A stretch of 64,000 bases of DNA from Siansivirga zeaxanthinifaciens CC-SAMT-1. GTDB taxonomy: Bacteria > Bacteroidota > Bacteroidia > Flavobacteriales > Flavobacteriaceae. Numbering within the stretch: position 1 is the stretch's first letter; each line of letters starts with the position of its first letter. The DNA lies in the NCBI RefSeq assembly GCF_000941055.1, contig NZ_CP007202.1:678001-742000 (forward strand). The letters run 5' to 3'. The position numbers and the translations under genes were made by a program. The notes under the pieces were generated by a model. The model had not been told where the DNA came from and searched no databases. It was given only the letters and a program-made list of their open reading frames with translations. This document shows, piece by piece, positions 16,323-26,275 of this stretch.

Positions 16323-17582
16323 ATGCAAAAATATAACATTTCAAGGAGTAACTCCTTTTATGCCATTGGTTTAAGTTACAAAAAAGCCGATGCAGATATA
16401 AGAGGACGCTTTAGTTTAGACGACACTTCTAAATTGGCTCTAATTAATGAGGCAAAAGAAAATGACGTGGAAAGTCTTGTGGTTACTTCTACTTGTAACA
16501 GAACCGAAATTTATGGTTTTGCACAGCATCCTTTTCAATTAATACAACTTCTTTGCAATAATACCAGCGGTACTGTTGAAGAATTTCAAAAAGTAGCATA
16601 CATCTACAAAAACAACGATGCCATTGCGCACATGTTTAGAGTAGGTTCGGGTTTAGACAGTCAAATTCTTGGAGATTTTGAAATTATTAGTCAGTTAAAA
16701 ACCAGTGCAAGAATTTCGAAAAAGCATGGCTTATTAAATAATTTCACCGAACGTTTGGTAAATGCCGTTATTCAGGCCAGCAAACGCATAAAAACCGAAA
16801 CCGAAATTTCTTCGGGTGCAACATCCGTTTCTTTTGCTTCGGTTCAATACATTTTTAATACCGTTGAAGATATTAAAAACAAAAATATTTTACTTTTTGG
16901 AACCGGTAAAATAGGAAGAAACACCTGCGAAAATTTAGTTAAACACACTAAAAATGAGCATATTACTTTAATAAACCGCACTAAAGATAAAGCCGAACAA
17001 ATTGCCGGAAAGTTTAATTTGGTTGTTAAAGATTACTCCAATTTACAAGAAGAAATTTCAAAATCGGACATCTTAATTGTTGCCACCGGTGCACAACGAC
17101 CAACGGTAGATAAAGAAATTATTCAGTCTAAAAAACCATTACTTATTTTAGATTTATCGATACCAAAAAACGTAAACGCTAATGTTGAAAGTTTAGAAAA
17201 TGTATCTTTAGTGCATCTAGATGATTTATCTAAAATTACAGATAAAACCCTGGAAGATCGTAAAAAACACATTCCGTTTGCCGAAGCTATTATTGAAGAA
17301 GTGAAAGCAGAGTTTAACGATTGGTTAGAAACCAGAAAGTTTGCACCAACCATTAAGGCACTAAAAAATAAATTACAAGATTTTGCTTCAAGCGAATTAG
17401 AAACGCAGCGTAAAAAGAATGCCGATTTTAACGAAGCTCAAGCCGAAGCCATCAGTAAAAATATTATTCAAAAAATAACAAATCATTTTGCACATCACCT
17501 TAAAGATGATGCTGTATCTACCGATGAAAGTCTGGAACTCATAAAAAAAGTGTTTCAGTTAGAAACAAAAACACATGTCTAA
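16323..17582 (+). CDS. hemA: Glutamyl-tRNA reductase
   Basis: HemA reduces glutamyl-tRNA to glutamate-1-semialdehyde, the committed step of the C5 haem pathway. The catalytic cysteine lies in STCNRTEIYG (Cys58), the DSQILGDFEI motif follows, and a Rossmann NADPH site reads LLFGTGKIG near 190. The C-terminus is a helical dimerisation domain. At 419 residues the length is normal. The stop overlaps the start of hemCD by 8 bases, so the two are translationally coupled. It is driven by the regulated promoter at 16293. Confidence 0.97.
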   Translation: MQKYNISRSNSFYAIGLSYKKADADIRGRFSLDDTSKLALINEAKENDVESLVVTSTCNRTEIYGFAQHPFQLIQLLCNNTSGTVEEFQKVAYIYKNNDAIAHMFRVGSGLDSQILGDFEIISQLKTSARISKKHGLLNNFTERLVNAVIQASKRIKTETEISSGATSVSFASVQYIFNTVEDIKNKNILLFGTGKIGRNTCENLVKHTKNEHITLINRTKDKAEQIAGKFNLVVKDYSNLQEEISKSDILIVATGAQRPTVDKEIIQSKKPLLILDLSIPKNVNANVESLENVSLVHLDDLSKITDKTLEDRKKHIPFAEAIIEEVKAEFNDWLETRKFAPTIKALKNKLQDFASSELETQRKKNADFNEAQAEAISKNIIQKITNHFAHHLKDDAVSTDESLELIKKVFQLETKTHV

Positions 17583-19152
17583 AATTATAAGAATTGGTAC
17601 TCGCGACAGCGAATTAGCGCTATGGCAAGCAAAAATAGTTAAAAGTCAACTTGAAACTTTAGGATATCAAACCCAATTAGTTCCTGTAAAATCAACGGGC
17701 GATATTGTTTTAGATAAACCCCTTTACGAGTTAGGAATTACCGGAATTTTTACCCGCACACTCGATATAGCCATGTTAAATCATGATATTGATATTGCGG
17801 TACATTCATTAAAAGACGTGCCAACAGCCCTTCCCAAAGGCATCATTCAAGCCGCTGTTTTAAAACGCGGTAATGTTAACGACACCTTGGTTTATAAAAA
17901 CAATGAAGAGTTTTTAGGATCAAAAGAAGCCGTTATTGCTACAGGAAGTTTACGCCGCCGCGCACAATGGTTAAACCGTTTTCCAACGCATACCATAGTA
18001 GACCTTCGCGGCAATGTAAATTCGCGCTTAGAAAAGTTACAAAATAACGACCACTGGAACGGTGCTATTTTTGCCGCTGCTGGCATTGGTAGAATTGGTA
18101 TTAGACCCGAAGAGGCTATTAATTTAGACTGGATGATTCCTGCGCCTGCACAAGGTGCCATCATGATAACTACTTTAGCCGAAAACGAATTTGCTATCGA
18201 GGCTTGCAAAGCTTTAAACCACGAAGAAACCGAAATTTGCACCACTATAGAACGTGAATTTCTTAGCAAATTAGAAGGTGGTTGTACCGCTCCTATTGGC
18301 GCATTGGCAACTATAAAAAACGATGAAATTAATTTTAAAGGCGTTTTATTAAGTGTCGATGGCACCAAAAGAATTGATGTAACACGCGTTAAAAAAGTTG
18401 GCGAACACCATGATATTGCTGGATTCTGTGCCGAGTTTATTATTGAACGTGGTGGCAAACGTTTAATGGACAACATTAAAAACGCGACCCGAACTACCAA
18501 CGTGTATTCAACAAAATCGTTTACCGAATCGCAGCGTTTATTATTTCATGAAAAAGTGGTGGTTGAAAGCAGTGATTTTATTAAAATTAGCTTAAACAGA
18601 ATACACCCACGATTCATAAAAAACGAAATTCAAAACGTTGTAATTACCAGTAAAAACGCAGTTGAAGCCTTACTTACAAACTTTTCTCCAATAGAACTTC
18701 AGTTTAAAAATATTTATTGCGTTGGTCGTCGCACCAAACGTTTGGTTGAAGACCGCATAGGTAAAGTAACCCATTTTGAAAACAGTGCTAAAAAATTAGC
18801 CAACTATCTGGTTGAATATATTGAAGGTACCGAAGTAACTTATTTTTGTAGCGATTTAAGATTAGATGAGTTACCAACCATTTTAGAAAAAAACAATATA
18901 AAAGTAACCGAAGTTGAAGCCTACCAAACAAAATACGATGGCCTAAAAATTAATGGTTCTGTTGAAGGTGTTATGTTTTACAGTCCATCGACCGTAGAGA
19001 GCTATATACAAAAAAACAAAGCCGATATTATCGCTTTTTGCATTGGAGAAACTACTGCTGCCGAAGCTAAAAAACATTTTAAAGATGTGCGTATTGCTAA
19101 AGTACCAACGGTAGAAAGTGTTATCGAATTAGTAAACGAACATTATATTTAA
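17575..19152 (+). CDS. hemC: HemC-HemD fusion: porphobilinogen deaminase / uroporphyrinogen-III synthase
   Basis: The protein has 525 residues, whereas HemC alone is about 310. Residues 1 to about 300 are porphobilinogen deaminase: IGTRDSELALWQA, HSLKDVPT, GSLRRRAQW and the dipyrromethane cofactor cysteine in LEGGCTAPIG (Cys237). Residues from about 310 to 525 fit the poorly conserved two-lobe HemD fold (VVITSKNAVEAL, YCVGRRTKRLVE, VMFYSPSTVES, AFCIGETTAAE). Fusion would channel unstable hydroxymethylbilane straight to ring closure. No separate hemD is present here. Confidence 0.93.
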   Translation: MSKIIRIGTRDSELALWQAKIVKSQLETLGYQTQLVPVKSTGDIVLDKPLYELGITGIFTRTLDIAMLNHDIDIAVHSLKDVPTALPKGIIQAAVLKRGNVNDTLVYKNNEEFLGSKEAVIATGSLRRRAQWLNRFPTHTIVDLRGNVNSRLEKLQNNDHWNGAIFAAAGIGRIGIRPEEAINLDWMIPAPAQGAIMITTLAENEFAIEACKALNHEETEICTTIEREFLSKLEGGCTAPIGALATIKNDEINFKGVLLSVDGTKRIDVTRVKKVGEHHDIAGFCAEFIIERGGKRLMDNIKNATRTTNVYSTKSFTESQRLLFHEKVVVESSDFIKISLNRIHPRFIKNEIQNVVITSKNAVEALLTNFSPIELQFKNIYCVGRRTKRLVEDRIGKVTHFENSAKKLANYLVEYIEGTEVTYFCSDLRLDELPTILEKNNIKVTEVEAYQTKYDGLKINGSVEGVMFYSPSTVESYIQKNKADIIAFCIGETTAAEAKKHFKDVRIAKVPTVESVIELVNEHYI

Positions 19153-19234
19153 TGTTCAAATTTTGCTAATACCTTTAAAATTAAGACCTTTGAAAACACT
19201 TAATAGTATCAATTAAGTGATATAAATTATTTGA

Positions 19235-20977
19235 ATGAAAAGAGAATCTATACTCAATTACGTTTATCGGTTTTTTGATATTATCGTACTTTTTTTCATC
19301 GTTTTTGATTTTGGTTATGATTATGCCGAAAACTTTACAACACCCCACGTTCTTGGTCTTTTAATTTTAACTGGCTTTTTACTTTCGTTTAATACGGCCA
19401 AGTATTTTATTTATAAATACAAAACAAACAAGCGCGTGGCCTTTGTAAATATTATAATTATTTCGGCCTTATTAATTTTATCTCTAATAATTTCAATTGT
19501 TTACTCAGAGCATAGCTACCATTACATTTTACAAAAAATAAAGCCCATATTAGAAGGCGGCTTAATTTTATACTTTTTATTAAGACTTTTAATTTTAGTT
19601 CGTCATATTTACGATGTCTATTTTAATCCAGCTATTGTATTTGTTGGTAGTTTTTTAATTTTAGCGCTTTCTGGTGCTTTTTTACTTATGCTGCCCAGTG
19701 CCACTACCAATGGCATTAGTTTTACAAATGCTTTATTTACGGCAACCAGTTCGGTGTGTGTTACGGGTTTAGCAGTTTTAGATACGAGTCAGGATTTTAC
19801 AACCGTTGGTCAATCTATTATTTTAGTGCTTATTCAATTAGGTGGTATTGGTATTTTAACATTCACCTCGTTTTTCGCATTTTTCTTTCGAGGCAGTTCG
19901 TCGTTTAAAGAAGGTTTAAACACCAAAGATTTCTTGGCACACGAAGGTTTAAGAGATGTTTTTAGGGTCGCGCTTAATGTGGTTGTTTTTACTTTAACGG
20001 TAGAACTTGTGGGCTCTTTATTTATTTATTTCTCGTTAGGAAACAATAAAGAGATAGAAAATAAATTTTTCTTTTCCATGTTCCATTCGATATCGGCCTT
20101 TTGTAACGCTGGGTTTTCTATTTTTTCAAACGGACTATTTAACCAAAGCATCCGCTTTAACTATGCGTTTCAATGGATTATTATGACGCTGGTAGTATTT
20201 GGTGGTCTGGGTCATAACATCGTATTTAACTTTTTTCATTATTTAAAAACACTTGTTCTTGAGCTTTTTAACAAAAAACTAATACACAAACAAATACCTG
20301 TTATTACCGTAAATACTAAACTTGTAGTTTACACAACTTTAATCTTACTAACTGCAGGTTGGGTGTTTTTGTTTGTTTCAGAATACACCAACACCTTATT
20401 AGAGCATAAAACCCTTTTTGGTAAAATTACAAATGCTGCTTTTGGTTCTGTAAGTCCCAGAACAGCCGGATTTAATGTGGTCGATTATTCCGAAATGACG
20501 GTACCATCCTTATTATTTGTTATTTTCTTAATGTGGATTGGTGCTTCACCTGCCTCTACCGGTGGTGGTGTAAAAACAAGTACCTTTGCCATAGCAACCT
20601 TAAATATTTTTGCCATAGCCCGGGGAAAAAGTAGAATTGAAATTTTTGGACGCCGCCTTTCTGCCGAAACCACATTAAGAGCCTTTGCCATTTTATGCAT
20701 TTCGCTTATTGTTATTGGAATGGCTATTATGGCGCTATTAATATTAGAACCCAAAGACACCCCACTACTAACCGTAGTTTTTGAATGCTTTTCGGCATAT
20801 AGTACCGTTGGACTAAGCTTAAATTTTACACCAACCCTGTCGGAAGCCAGTAAGTACGTTATAATTGCTGTTATGTTTATTGGTAGAATAGGTATGCTCA
20901 ACTTAATGGTAGGCTTATTAAGGCAAATAAACCATCAGTTTTACGAGTATCCAAAAGAAAACATTTTAATTAACTAA
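19235..20977 (+). CDS. TrkH/KtrB-type potassium channel subunit
   Basis: The 580-residue membrane protein has extra N-terminal helices and then the four P-loop repeats of the Trk/Ktr family, with filter segments such as TATSSVCVTGL, HSISAFCNAGF, PRTAGF and STVGLS. It forms the K+ pore. The neighbouring TrkA-like gene supplies the regulatory ring. The pair sits in the middle of the haem genes. Confidence 0.93.
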   Translation: MKRESILNYVYRFFDIIVLFFIVFDFGYDYAENFTTPHVLGLLILTGFLLSFNTAKYFIYKYKTNKRVAFVNIIIISALLILSLIISIVYSEHSYHYILQKIKPILEGGLILYFLLRLLILVRHIYDVYFNPAIVFVGSFLILALSGAFLLMLPSATTNGISFTNALFTATSSVCVTGLAVLDTSQDFTTVGQSIILVLIQLGGIGILTFTSFFAFFFRGSSSFKEGLNTKDFLAHEGLRDVFRVALNVVVFTLTVELVGSLFIYFSLGNNKEIENKFFFSMFHSISAFCNAGFSIFSNGLFNQSIRFNYAFQWIIMTLVVFGGLGHNIVFNFFHYLKTLVLELFNKKLIHKQIPVITVNTKLVVYTTLILLTAGWVFLFVSEYTNTLLEHKTLFGKITNAAFGSVSPRTAGFNVVDYSEMTVPSLLFVIFLMWIGASPASTGGGVKTSTFAIATLNIFAIARGKSRIEIFGRRLSAETTLRAFAILCISLIVIGMAIMALLILEPKDTPLLTVVFECFSAYSTVGLSLNFTPTLSEASKYVIIAVMFIGRIGMLNLMVGLLRQINHQFYEYPKENILIN

Positions 20978-21042
20978 AAAACAACGCTAATAAAACCTTT
21001 AAAAGAAGTGGTTTAGCTAAGAATAATAACAAATAAAAACAC

Positions 21043-21759
21043 ATGAAAATAATAGTTTTCGGATTGGGAAATTTTGGTATGTCTTTATGTTTAAGTCTTA
21101 CCGAAACTGGCAATGAGGTTATTGCAATAGACAAGCAAATGGATAAAATTAATCTTGTTAAAGATAAAATTTCGCATGCCATTTGTATGGACTCAACCAA
21201 CGAATTAGCTTATAACGCTGTGCCGTTAAAAGATGCCGATAAAGTGGTTGTAGCCATTGGAGAAAACGAGGGTGCTGCTATTATTACAACCGCTATTATT
21301 AAAAAATTAAGCAACGTAAAAATTATAAGCCGTGCCTTATCGCCCATTCACGATACGGTATTGGAAGCTATGGGAATTCATAGTATTATTCATCCCGAGC
21401 AAGATTCGGCAGATAGACTTACCAAACAAATAAATTTCAAATCAACCCTAGAAAACTATCAGTTAGATAATAATTTCACTATTTCAGAAGTAAGAGCTAA
21501 ACCAGAATTTTACGGTAAGACCTTGCAAGAACTAGACTCTATCGATAAATACCATTTAACCTTAATTACAATCATTCGAGAAATAGAGAAAAAAAATCTA
21601 ATAGGTAAAAAAACAAAAGTAAAAGAAACCATTGGTCGTACCACCCCCGAAACCGTTGTTTTAGATAACGATATTTTAGTTGTTTTTGGTTATAACAAAG
21701 ACATCGAAAACTACTGCATGGGCGAAGAAGAGTACGATTTAAGAAACAAAAACATATAA
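21043..21759 (+). CDS. TrkA/KtrA regulatory subunit of potassium uptake
   Basis: The 238-residue cytosolic protein starts with a Rossmann nucleotide-binding RCK_N domain ([14 protein letters not shown], then VIAIDK) and ends with an RCK_C domain from about 135 on. It would gate the TrkH-type pore encoded 65 bases upstream in response to nucleotides. The stop is 4 bases from the hemE start, so it is probably cotranscribed with hemE. Confidence 0.93.
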   Translation: MKIIVFGLGNFGMSLCLSLTETGNEVIAIDKQMDKINLVKDKISHAICMDSTNELAYNAVPLKDADKVVVAIGENEGAAIITTAIIKKLSNVKIISRALSPIHDTVLEAMGIHSIIHPEQDSADRLTKQINFKSTLENYQLDNNFTISEVRAKPEFYGKTLQELDSIDKYHLTLITIIREIEKKNLIGKKTKVKETIGRTTPETVVLDNDILVVFGYNKDIENYCMGEEEYDLRNKNI

Positions 21760-21763
21760 TAAC

Positions 21764-22789
21764 ATGATAAAAAACGATCTGTTTTTAAGAGCATTAAAAG
21801 GAGAAACTTTAAACCGTCCGCCTGTTTGGATGATGCGCCAAGCCGGACGCTACCTGCCAGAATTTATAGCACTTCGCGAGAAGTACGACTTCTTTACACG
21901 TTGCCAAAAACCAGAATTAGCCAGTGAAATTACCGTGCAACCCATTCGTCGTTACGGTATGGATGCCGCTATTTTATTTAGCGATATATTAGTTATTCCA
22001 CAGGCCATGAATATCGAAGTACAAATGAAACCCAACTTTGGTCCCTACATCCCTAATCCGGTGCGTACGGCTAAAGACGTGCAAAACGTAATTGTACCCG
22101 ACGTAAAAGATGCTTTAAACTATGTTTACCAAGCCATTAAAGCAACCAAAGAACTTTTAAACGACGACATACCGTTAATTGGCTTTGCAGGCTCACCATG
22201 GACCATTTTATGCTACGTAGTACAAGGCCAAGGCAGCAAAACCTTCGATAAAGCCAAAGAATTTTGTTTTACAAACCCAGTGGCGGCGCATCAATTACTT
22301 CAAAAAATTACCGATACAACCATCGCTTATTTAAAAGAAAAAGTAAAAGCTGGTGTTAACGCCGTTCAAATTTTCGATTCTTGGGGCGGTATGCTTTCGC
22401 CGGTCGATTATCAAGAATTTTCATGGCAATATATCAATCAAATTATCGAAGCATTAAAAGACGATGCACCCGTTATTGCCTTTGGTAAAGGCTGCTGGTT
22501 CGCACTTGGCGAAATGGCAAAAAGTAACGCATCGGCTTTGGGTATCGACTGGACTTGCTCTGCGCGTAACGCCCGTTATTTAACCGGCGGAAACATTACT
22601 TTACAAGGTAATTTCGACCCGTCGCGTTTACTTTCGCCACCAGCCGAAATAAAGAAAATGGTTCACCAAATGATTAACGAATTTGGTAAAGACAAATACA
22701 TAGTTAATCTGGGGCACGGCATTTTGCCAAACATCCCTCTAGACAACGCTAAAGCATTCATCGATGCTGTAAAAGAATACGAAGCGTAA
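21764..22789 (+). CDS. hemE: Uroporphyrinogen decarboxylase
   Basis: HemE removes four carboxyl groups from uroporphyrinogen III to give coproporphyrinogen III. The N-terminal signature [17 protein letters not shown] (from residue 18) carries the substrate-binding arginines, and FSDILVIP holds the catalytic aspartate. GFAGSPWT and GHGILP are further family blocks. The 341-residue length is normal. A dispersed repeat lies directly behind the stop. Confidence 0.97.
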   Translation: MIKNDLFLRALKGETLNRPPVWMMRQAGRYLPEFIALREKYDFFTRCQKPELASEITVQPIRRYGMDAAILFSDILVIPQAMNIEVQMKPNFGPYIPNPVRTAKDVQNVIVPDVKDALNYVYQAIKATKELLNDDIPLIGFAGSPWTILCYVVQGQGSKTFDKAKEFCFTNPVAAHQLLQKITDTTIAYLKEKVKAGVNAVQIFDSWGGMLSPVDYQEFSWQYINQIIEALKDDAPVIAFGKGCWFALGEMAKSNASALGIDWTCSARNARYLTGGNITLQGNFDPSRLLSPPAEIKKMVHQMINEFGKDKYIVNLGHGILPNIPLDNAKAFIDAVKEYEA

Positions 22790-22794
22790 AATTT

Positions 22795-22934
22795 GGGCGT
22801 TACCTACTTTTTTAAGTAACATCTTAGCTTAACTAGCTACTAATAGGTTTAAAAAAGTAGGTCGCGTTTTCTCTACTCGCTCCCTCCTTAGGTCGGGGAG
22901 CTCAAACAGGCCGTTCAACCGCTAACGCGAAACC
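22795..22934 (+). repeat. Dispersed intergenic element, copy 2 (diverged)
   Basis: It begins GGGCGTTACC and ends CCGCTAACGCGAAACC, matching the ends of the elements at 11662 and 55760. The middle differs: it has an inverted pair built on ACCTACTTTTTTAA and TTTAAAAAAGTAGGT, then AGGTCGGGGAGCTC. It fills the hemE-EI24 gap and no gene is seen in it. Confidence 0.6.
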
Positions 22935-22940
22935 AACAAC

Positions 22941-23678
22941 ATGGTTAAAAACATTGTTTTAGGAATAAAAGCATATTTTGGAGCCTTTAGTTTAATTTCA
23001 AAACTAAAACTCTGGAAATACTTTGCCATACCTATACTTATTAGTGTGTTTTTTGCCATTGTGGTTACCCTATCGGTGTATGGCTTATCCGATAATATTG
23101 GCGCCTTCTTTTCTAAAGTATGGATCTGGAATTGGGGAAAAGAAACCTTTACAGCCATTAGCAACCTTATTGGCGGTCTTATTATACTTATTTTGGGGCT
23201 TATTTTATACAAACACATAGTTATGGCGCTGTCGGCGCCGTTTATGAGTCCGGTTTCAGAAAACATTGAAACCTATTTAGTAGGCGAAAAAGACATACAT
23301 AGAGACACCACATTTTCACAACAATTGTGGCGAGGCATTCGTATAAATGTTCGAAATTTATTCATGGAATTGCTTTTAACCATACCCATTTTAATGCTGG
23401 GCTTTGTTCCTGTTTTAGGACTCATATCGACCGTTTTATTATTTTTAGTTCAAGCCTACTATGCTGGTTTTGGTAACATGGATTACACCCTAGAACGGCA
23501 TTTTAATTACAGCGAAAGCATTAAATTTGTTAGTAAAAACCGAGGGCTTAGCATCGGTCTAGGTAGCGTATTTATCCTGTTTCTGTTTATTCCGGTTATA
23601 GGTGTTATATTAGTACTTCCTTTATCGGTAACGGCTGCAACAATTAAAACCGTCGAAGCACTTCAATTAAAACAATAA
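22941..23678 (+). CDS. EI24/CysZ-like membrane protein
   Basis: The 245-residue protein has four to six hydrophobic segments and the EI24 (Pfam) pattern, including ALSAPFMSPVSENIE and YYAGFGNMDYTLERH. CysZ of enterobacteria is a sulphate channel of this fold, but Bacteroidota members are uncharacterised. It is 8 bases upstream of nhaA and codirectional with the haem genes. Confidence 0.85.
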   Translation: MVKNIVLGIKAYFGAFSLISKLKLWKYFAIPILISVFFAIVVTLSVYGLSDNIGAFFSKVWIWNWGKETFTAISNLIGGLIILILGLILYKHIVMALSAPFMSPVSENIETYLVGEKDIHRDTTFSQQLWRGIRINVRNLFMELLLTIPILMLGFVPVLGLISTVLLFLVQAYYAGFGNMDYTLERHFNYSESIKFVSKNRGLSIGLGSVFILFLFIPVIGVILVLPLSVTAATIKTVEALQLKQ

Positions 23679-23685
23679 TAAAACC

Positions 23686-24975
23686 ATGAGCGAAAAGAAT
23701 CTTTTATCACCATTTCAAAAATTTGTAAAAATCGAAAGTTTTAGTGGTATTCTATTATTCTTTGCCACGGTTATAGCCCTTATTTGGGCCAATTCCCCAT
23801 GGTCTGAAAGCTACACAACACTCTGGCAATACAAATTCGGCTTTTCGGTACCTAGTTTCGAATTAAACAAACCGCTTATTCTATGGATTAACGATGGCCT
23901 CATGGCTATTTTCTTCTTTTTAATTGGGTTAGAAATAAAACGTGAATTTCTTATTGGCGAATTAAATTCAGCAAAAAAAATAGCCTTCCCCTTAGTTGGT
24001 GCTTTGGGAGGTATGATTATACCTGTTGGGTTGTTTATACTACTTAACAATAACCCAGAAACTTTTAAAGGTTGGGGCATCCCAATGGCTACCGACATTG
24101 CATTCTCGTTGGCTATTTTAAAAGTTTTAGGTAATAAAGTGCCTTTAAGTCTTAAAGTGTTTTTAACCGCATTCGCGATAGTAGACGATTTGGGGGCCGT
24201 TATTGTTATTGCTCTGTTTTATAGTGGTACCATTAAAATGAGTTTGTTACTAATAGCCTTCGTGCTTTTAGCCATACTTTATTTTTTATCGTTTAGAGGG
24301 TTTTATTCTAAATTCTTAATGATTGTATTAGGCATAATTATTTGGACCTTGTTTTTAAAATCGGGCATACATCCAACTTTGGCGGGTATTTTATTGGCTT
24401 TTTCGGTACCTATTCAGCAAAAAATTAGAACCACCGAATTTGTTCAAAATTTAGAAGAAATAACCAATAACATTAAAAAAGCATCGGTATTAAACAAACC
24501 TATTTTGTCAAGAGAACAAATTCAGGAAATAGACGATTTAGAAGCCTGGACGCACAAATTTCAATCGCCACTACAACATTTAGAGCACAATTTACACGAC
24601 TGGGTAGCTTACTTTATAATTCCCATTTTCGCATTAGCTAACGCTGGTGTGGTTATAGATAGCTCTATTTCTTTAGAAACGGCACTAGCAACCAATATTA
24701 TTATTTGTTTGGTTTTAGGAAAAAGCATTGGTATTTCGGCCATCGTGTTATTTGCTAAAAAAATGAAGCTAATTGAAATTCCAAAAGACATTACTAATTG
24801 GCACATTATAGGTGTATCGTTTTTAGCTGGTATAGGGTTTACTATGGCAATATTTATCGATAGCTTAGCTTTTGCTGGTAATGATTATTATATCGATTCT
24901 GCCAAAATAGGCATCTTAATTGGCTCTATTGTTGCCGCCATAATTGGTTATTTTATTTTAAAATTGAAAAAATAA
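23686..24975 (+). CDS. nhaA: Na+/H+ antiporter NhaA
   Basis: The 429-residue protein shows the NhaA fold: about twelve helices, ALIWANSPWS near the start, WINDGLMAIFFFLIGLEIKRE, the MATDIAFSLA segment and the ion-binding aspartate pair in AIVDDLGAVI. It expels Na+ against protons at alkaline pH, as expected for a marine bacterium. Its stop lies 2 bases before hemF, so it is embedded in the haem operon. Confidence 0.96.
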   Translation: MSEKNLLSPFQKFVKIESFSGILLFFATVIALIWANSPWSESYTTLWQYKFGFSVPSFELNKPLILWINDGLMAIFFFLIGLEIKREFLIGELNSAKKIAFPLVGALGGMIIPVGLFILLNNNPETFKGWGIPMATDIAFSLAILKVLGNKVPLSLKVFLTAFAIVDDLGAVIVIALFYSGTIKMSLLLIAFVLLAILYFLSFRGFYSKFLMIVLGIIIWTLFLKSGIHPTLAGILLAFSVPIQQKIRTTEFVQNLEEITNNIKKASVLNKPILSREQIQEIDDLEAWTHKFQSPLQHLEHNLHDWVAYFIIPIFALANAGVVIDSSISLETALATNIIICLVLGKSIGISAIVLFAKKMKLIEIPKDITNWHIIGVSFLAGIGFTMAIFIDSLAFAGNDYYIDSAKIGILIGSIVAAIIGYFILKLKK

Positions 24976-24977
24976 TA

Positions 24978-25880
24978 ATGAAAGACACATTTTATCAATA
25001 CATACAAACTTTACAAGACGCCATCACTTCAAAATTAGAAGAAGTCGATGGTAAAGCACGCTTTAAAGAAGACCTTTGGGAACGCCCTGAAGGCGGTGGC
25101 GGTCGCACCCGTGTTATAGAAAACGGAAATGTGTTTGAAAAAGGTGGGGTAAACATTTCTGGTGTGCACGGTAAATTACCAGAGAGTATGCAAGCCTATT
25201 TTGGTGTAACAGATGCTAATTTTTTTGCCTGTGGTTTAAGTTTGGTTTTACACCCTAAAAACCCTATGGTTCCTACGGTTCATGCTAATTGGCGTTATTT
25301 TGAAATGTATAATCAAGATGGCGAAATTGTAGACCAATGGTTTGGTGGCGGACAAGATTTAACACCTTATTATTTGTTTGAAGAAGATGCCATTCATTTT
25401 CACCAAACCTGTAAAACAGCTTGCGACAATCATAATCCAGAGTTTTATGAAACCTATAAAAAGCGATGCGACGAATATTTTTATAATACCCATCGTAACG
25501 AATCTAGAGGCGTAGGTGGTTTGTTTTTCGATTATTGCAAAACCACAGACCAAATGAGCATGGAAAACTGGTACAATTTTGTTACCGAAGTAGGTAATAG
25601 TTTTCTAGAAGCATATGTTCCAATTGTAGAGAAACGCAAAAATTTACCTTACTCCAAAGCACAACGCGATTGGCAGGAAATAAGACGAGGGCGTTACGTT
25701 GAGTTTAATTTAGTTCACGATAAAGGCACCTTATTTGGTTTAAAAACCAACGGGCGTATAGAAAGTATTTTAATGAGTTTGCCACCGCACGTTCAGTGGG
25801 TTTACGACCACAATCCAGAGCCTGGAAGCGAAGAAGAAACACTTTTAAATGTTTTAAAAAATCCTAAAAACTGGGTGTAA
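24978..25880 (+). CDS. hemF: Oxygen-dependent coproporphyrinogen III oxidase
   Basis: HemF converts coproporphyrinogen III to protoporphyrinogen IX using O2. Family blocks are GVHGKLPE, PTVHANWRYFE, WFGGGQDLTPYY, RGVGGLFFD and FGLKTNGRIESILMSLPP. The 300-residue length is normal. Use of HemF indicates aerobic haem synthesis. The stop codon overlaps the next ATG by one base. Confidence 0.97.
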   Translation: MKDTFYQYIQTLQDAITSKLEEVDGKARFKEDLWERPEGGGGRTRVIENGNVFEKGGVNISGVHGKLPESMQAYFGVTDANFFACGLSLVLHPKNPMVPTVHANWRYFEMYNQDGEIVDQWFGGGQDLTPYYLFEEDAIHFHQTCKTACDNHNPEFYETYKKRCDEYFYNTHRNESRGVGGLFFDYCKTTDQMSMENWYNFVTEVGNSFLEAYVPIVEKRKNLPYSKAQRDWQEIRRGRYVEFNLVHDKGTLFGLKTNGRIESILMSLPPHVQWVYDHNPEPGSEEETLLNVLKNPKNWV

Positions 25881-26266
25881 TGAATTGTTACTGCGGAAGT
25901 TTAAAACCCTATAAAAACTGCTGTGAAATTGCTCATAACCAACTAGCCCAGGTTAAAACAGCCGAACAACTTATGCGCTCCAGATACAGTGCTTTTGTTT
26001 TAGCAAATGGCGATTATTTAATGGAAAGCCACCACAGTAGCACCAGGCCAATAAAAGAGAAAAAAGCCATTACCAATTGGGCAAAATCGGTGCAATGGAT
26101 AAAACTTGAGGTTTTAGAAACATCAAAAGGTAAAGAACAAGATAACGAAGGTACAGTTACATTTAATGCGTATTTTTATGAAAACGGAAACGTAGAGGTT
26201 ATCCATGAAAAATCAGCATTTATAAAAGAAAATAATACCTGGAAATATTTAGGTTACAGTAAATAA
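25880..26266 (+). CDS. YchJ-like SEC-C protein (UPF0225)
   Basis: The 128-residue protein begins with a zinc-binding SEC-C motif (CYCGSLKPYKNCC) followed by an NTF2-like domain (MRSRYSAFVLANGDYLMESH, then a beta-rich region). Homologues are common stress-related zinc proteins of unknown biochemical role. The start overlaps the hemF stop, and hemB follows after 9 bases, so it is cotranscribed with both. Confidence 0.9.
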   Translation: MNCYCGSLKPYKNCCEIAHNQLAQVKTAEQLMRSRYSAFVLANGDYLMESHHSSTRPIKEKKAITNWAKSVQWIKLEVLETSKGKEQDNEGTVTFNAYFYENGNVEVIHEKSAFIKENNTWKYLGYSK

Positions 26267-26275
26267 ATAAAACAT

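Noticed and set aside
17892-18500. A 202-codon open frame antisense to hemCD
   Set aside because: It lies wholly inside the hemC part, shows a low-complexity antisense composition and no domain; the sense gene has catalytic motifs.
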